From Palsa-1400 sp036008545 (GTDB lineage Bacteria; Verrucomicrobiota; Verrucomicrobiia; Limisphaerales; Palsa-1400), in contig DASYNM010000042.1 in the NCBI GenBank assembly GCA_036008545.1, forward strand, positions 1-9,830: a stretch of DNA of 9,830 nt, written 5' to 3'. The notes under the pieces are model-generated. The model worked only from the letters and a program-made list of their open reading frames with translations. It made no database searches and had not been told where the DNA came from. Each line of letters starts with the position of its first letter. Positions within the stretch are counted from its first letter, which is position 1. Both the position numbers and the translations under genes were made by a program. Shown piece by piece: positions 8,172-9,830 of this stretch.

Positions 8172-8307
8172 TACTCGCCCGTGCCGTGGCGTCAGTGTGC
8201 CAGAAAAGGCGCAAAAAGCAATAAGCTGGGCCGGAAGGTGGTTTTCTAATTATGCTCCAAGCGCATCCTTTTCAGCGGCGCGCTGGTCTTCTCAATCGAG
8301 TGTTTTC
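8172..8307. other. Intergenic region between hydrolase and protease genes
   Basis: These 136 nt separate two same-strand genes and are the most likely place for the promoter of the protease-transporter operon. On the minus strand a CATAAT hexamer lies at about 8252-8247, but no good -35 element sits at the right distance. A short hairpin (5-bp stem CAGCG/CGCTG, 3-nt loop) at 8273-8285 follows the hydrolase stop but lacks a T-run, so it is not a convincing terminator. Confidence 0.35.
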
Positions 8308-9297
8308 TTACTCAAGTCGAAGCGTGCGGACGATAAACTTATCCAACACTTGATCAAAGCCAGGCCCACCAGGGTAGCCGTGCCCGCCATTGACCGTCAT
8401 CCAATAGGTAGCGTCCGCACCCGCAGCCTGAAGCTTCTCGTAAAGAGCCTTGCCGTGGAGACCGGGGACGATGGGATCATGCTCGCCATCACAGATCAAC
8501 AGCGGCGGAACGCCTTTGCGCACCTGGCCCGTTGGAGACATCCGTGTGTAGAGGGTCTCATGATCCAGATTGTCAGGAGTGATTCCGTGAAAAAGTACGC
8601 GCAAGCGCGGATGAGAATCATACGGGATTTTATCGTCGGGTCCGCGGAAGCTCACTTTGCCCACCGAGTTAGTAAGAGCATCGTCAGGTCCCTGGTTCCA
8701 GAATCGGACGAAATCCGTCGGAGGAATGTAACTGAAGCTCCCGGAGACGCGGGCACTGACACCCTCCAATCCAGGTGTCGGACCGCCATCGTCGAAATTC
8801 TCCGGCACCATCGCCACCATCAGACTCAAGTGTCCGCCGGCCGAACCGCCGGTCACATCAATTCGCTCCGGATCGATATTAAAGCGCCGGGCGTTAAGGC
8901 GGATGAAGCGGATCGCATTGCGACAGTCGCGAATATTTTCCGGAAAGCCGCCCTCATTTCCCAGACGATACTCAATGGAGAAAATCGCCAGTTTGTGGCG
9001 GCCAAATATGTTGAACCCGCCGACATGGTTAACCTCAGCGGCGGCGCCTCCACCGAACCACCAGCCTCCGTGAATTTCCACGATCGCGGGCACGGGTTCG
9101 CTGGAGTTGGCGGGCAAAAAGGCGTTCAGAGTCAGTTCCTTGCCGGCCACGCTGCAGTACGGAATGTGAAGTTCGGATTTGTAATCGGAAGCCTGCGGCT
9201 CATTATTCTCCGCAGCCAGAACTGCAAACGATACAACCACGCCCATCGCGGCGAGGAAAAGTTTGGAGGATTCTCGAATTCTGGTGTTGATAAACAT
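8308..9297 (-). CDS. Exported alpha/beta hydrolase, esterase/lipase type (329 aa)
   Basis: The protein carries the signatures of HGG-type esterases: oxyanion motif EIHGGWW (HGG at 76-78), nucleophile elbow GGSAGG (Ser152), an acidic residue in CDGEHDPIVPG (Asp274) and the histidine in NGGHGYPGG (His306). A signal peptide SSKLFLAAMGVVVSFAVLAAE follows a basic N-terminus, so it should leave the cytoplasm. Such enzymes cleave carboxyl esters, often acetyl or feruloyl groups on polysaccharides; the true substrate is unknown. The frame is open to ATG 9417, but that start puts about 50 residues before the signal peptide. ATG 9297, with GGA 6 nt upstream, or ATG 9303 gives a normal export signal; residue numbers here use 9297. 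It is 136 nt upstream of the protease, so it may be a separate transcription unit. Confidence 0.88.
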   Translation of the reverse strand: MFINTRIRESSKLFLAAMGVVVSFAVLAAENNEPQASDYKSELHIPYCSVAGKELTLNAFLPANSSEPVPAIVEIHGGWWFGGGAAAEVNHVGGFNIFGRHKLAIFSIEYRLGNEGGFPENIRDCRNAIRFIRLNARRFNIDPERIDVTGGSAGGHLSLMVAMVPENFDDGGPTPGLEGVSARVSGSFSYIPPTDFVRFWNQGPDDALTNSVGKVSFRGPDDKIPYDSHPRLRVLFHGITPDNLDHETLYTRMSPTGQVRKGVPPLLICDGEHDPIVPGLHGKALYEKLQAAGADATYWMTVNGGHGYPGGPGFDQVLDKFIVRTLRLE

Positions 9298-9422
9298 GGC
9301 CATTCCGGGACCATCTAATCGTACACGCCCCCGCTGAACAATCCTGGAATTGGAAATCTTGCCTTCCACCAACGAACCGAATGGATTGCTTTGACGGAAC
9401 ATTCGGCATAAGGTCAAAGGGC

Positions 9423-9593
9423 ATGAACACCATTATCTGCACCGCTGTGCTGGCTGCGGAGGTGCGCGCCCAGACCACGATGCCGCTGAGCTGGATTGCG
9501 GAGCGTTTGGCCATGGGCAGCCGCGGTTATCTGGCCTGGCTGCTGTGTCAGCGAGGCAAGCAGGCTCGTAATTATGACATTATCTTTAACTGA
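9423..9593 (+). pseudogene. Remnant of a transposase C-terminus (REP-associated/IS200-like type)
   Basis: From about 9447 to the stop at 9591-9593 the plus strand reads VLAAEVRAQTTMPLSWIAERLAMGSRGYLAW, followed by LLCQRGK and a short tail. The segment TTMxLxWIAERLxMGSRxxLxxLL resembles the DNA-binding C-terminal helices of the transposase-like proteins (RAYT group) abundant in Verrucomicrobia, as I recall that family. No HUH motif, catalytic tyrosine or body of such a protein is present upstream. The frame before 9447 looks unrelated and runs back into the hydrolase leader. The copy is therefore a truncated relic, probably non-functional. A genuine small helix-turn-helix peptide starting at ATG 9423 or 9381 is a less likely alternative. 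The family resemblance is recalled from memory and not checked by search. Confidence 0.5.
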
Positions 9594-9623
9594 CCTCTTT
9601 ACGCCTAAACCTTGGTAATCAAT

Positions 9624-9830
9624 ATGGAAGGCTTTTTTGCGACCACGATTTATTCGTTCTCAGTATTGTTTTGTTTATGTGGGTGTGATACGCTGCCCAC
9701 CTACAAACTTTATAATAATACGGGGCATACAATCCGAATATTAGGGTACGACAAGATGGGCAGTTCGATTCGCTATGAAGCCGTGGATAAGGCCCGCTGT
9801 CAAATTGCTATACCAGATAAGTTAGTCATT
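9624..9830 (+). CDS. Putative small lipoprotein, 3' end cut off by the window
   Basis: ATG 9624 opens a frame that reaches the window edge without a stop (69 residues seen). The N-terminus is a hydrophobic stretch (ATTIYSFSVLFCL) ending in the lipobox LCGC, with Cys21 as the predicted lipidated residue. The mature part begins DTLPTYKLYNNTGHTIRI. A signal-peptidase II lipoprotein anchored in the cell envelope is therefore likely. The function of the mature domain is not recognised. An in-frame stop at 9606 rules out a longer start apart from TTG 9612. There is no strong Shine-Dalgarno sequence. The visible part is about 42% GC by hand count, clearly lower than the operon to the left, and it is on the opposite strand. 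Both points suggest it belongs to a different, perhaps acquired, segment. Confidence 0.65.
   Translation, partial: MEGFFATTIYSFSVLFCLCGCDTLPTYKLYNNTGHTIRILGYDKMGSSIRYEAVDKARCQIAIPDKLVI

Noticed and set aside
8190..8203. TGGCAC on the minus strand, resembling half of a sigma-54 promoter
   Set aside because: The required GC-containing -12 element at the right spacing is absent.
8273..8285. Hairpin CAGCG-GCG-CGCTG after the hydrolase gene
   Set aside because: The stem is only 5 bp and no T-run follows on the minus strand, so it is not a credible intrinsic terminator.
9310..9340. Possible promoter for the hydrolase on the minus strand (TTGTTC, 17 nt, TTAGAT)
   Set aside because: Spacing is right but each hexamer matches the consensus at only three positions, and it would leave almost no leader.
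9711..9716. Perfect TATAAT hexamer
   Set aside because: It falls inside the lipoprotein reading frame in AT-rich DNA and has no -35 element at suitable distance.

Overview
The window looks like a chromosomal segment of a moderately GC-rich Gram-negative bacterium. The best guess is a verrucomicrobium of the Pedosphaera/Limisphaerales type. This is an inference from three things: the gene content (a GldA/permease/GldG/DUF4340 cluster followed by an AsmA-like protein), the many Thr-Asn pairs in the envelope proteins, and a transposase tail resembling those common in that group. No rRNA or marker gene is present to confirm it.

Nearly everything from 1 to 9303 is transcribed from the minus strand. 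In the direction of transcription the order is: an exported alpha/beta hydrolase (9297-8308), a 136-nt gap, a Deg/HtrA-type serine protease with two PDZ domains (8171-6771), an ABC ATPase (6756-5803), an ABC-2 type permease (5803-5054), a GldG-like auxiliary protein (5052-3541), a DUF4340 protein (3534-1693), and an AsmA-like membrane-anchored protein (1689 to beyond base 1). From the protease onward the spacing is 14, -1, 1, 6 and 3 nt, so these six genes almost certainly form one operon with translational coupling.

The ATPase and permease would form the inner-membrane transporter core. GldG and DUF4340 are membrane-anchored proteins with large domains, probably periplasmic, that usually accompany such transporters. 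The AsmA-like protein could link the system to the outer membrane or to lipid handling, and the Deg protease would provide periplasmic quality control. The substrate cannot be read from the sequence. The Gld names come from Bacteroidetes gliding motility, but no other gliding gene is visible here.

The right end (about 9304-9830) differs. It holds a remnant of a transposase C-terminus on the plus strand, then the start of an AT-richer (about 42% GC by hand count) plus-strand gene for a small lipoprotein that runs off the edge. This looks like a junction between the conserved operon and more variable DNA. I saw no tRNA, rRNA, CRISPR array, intact insertion sequence or convincing terminator.
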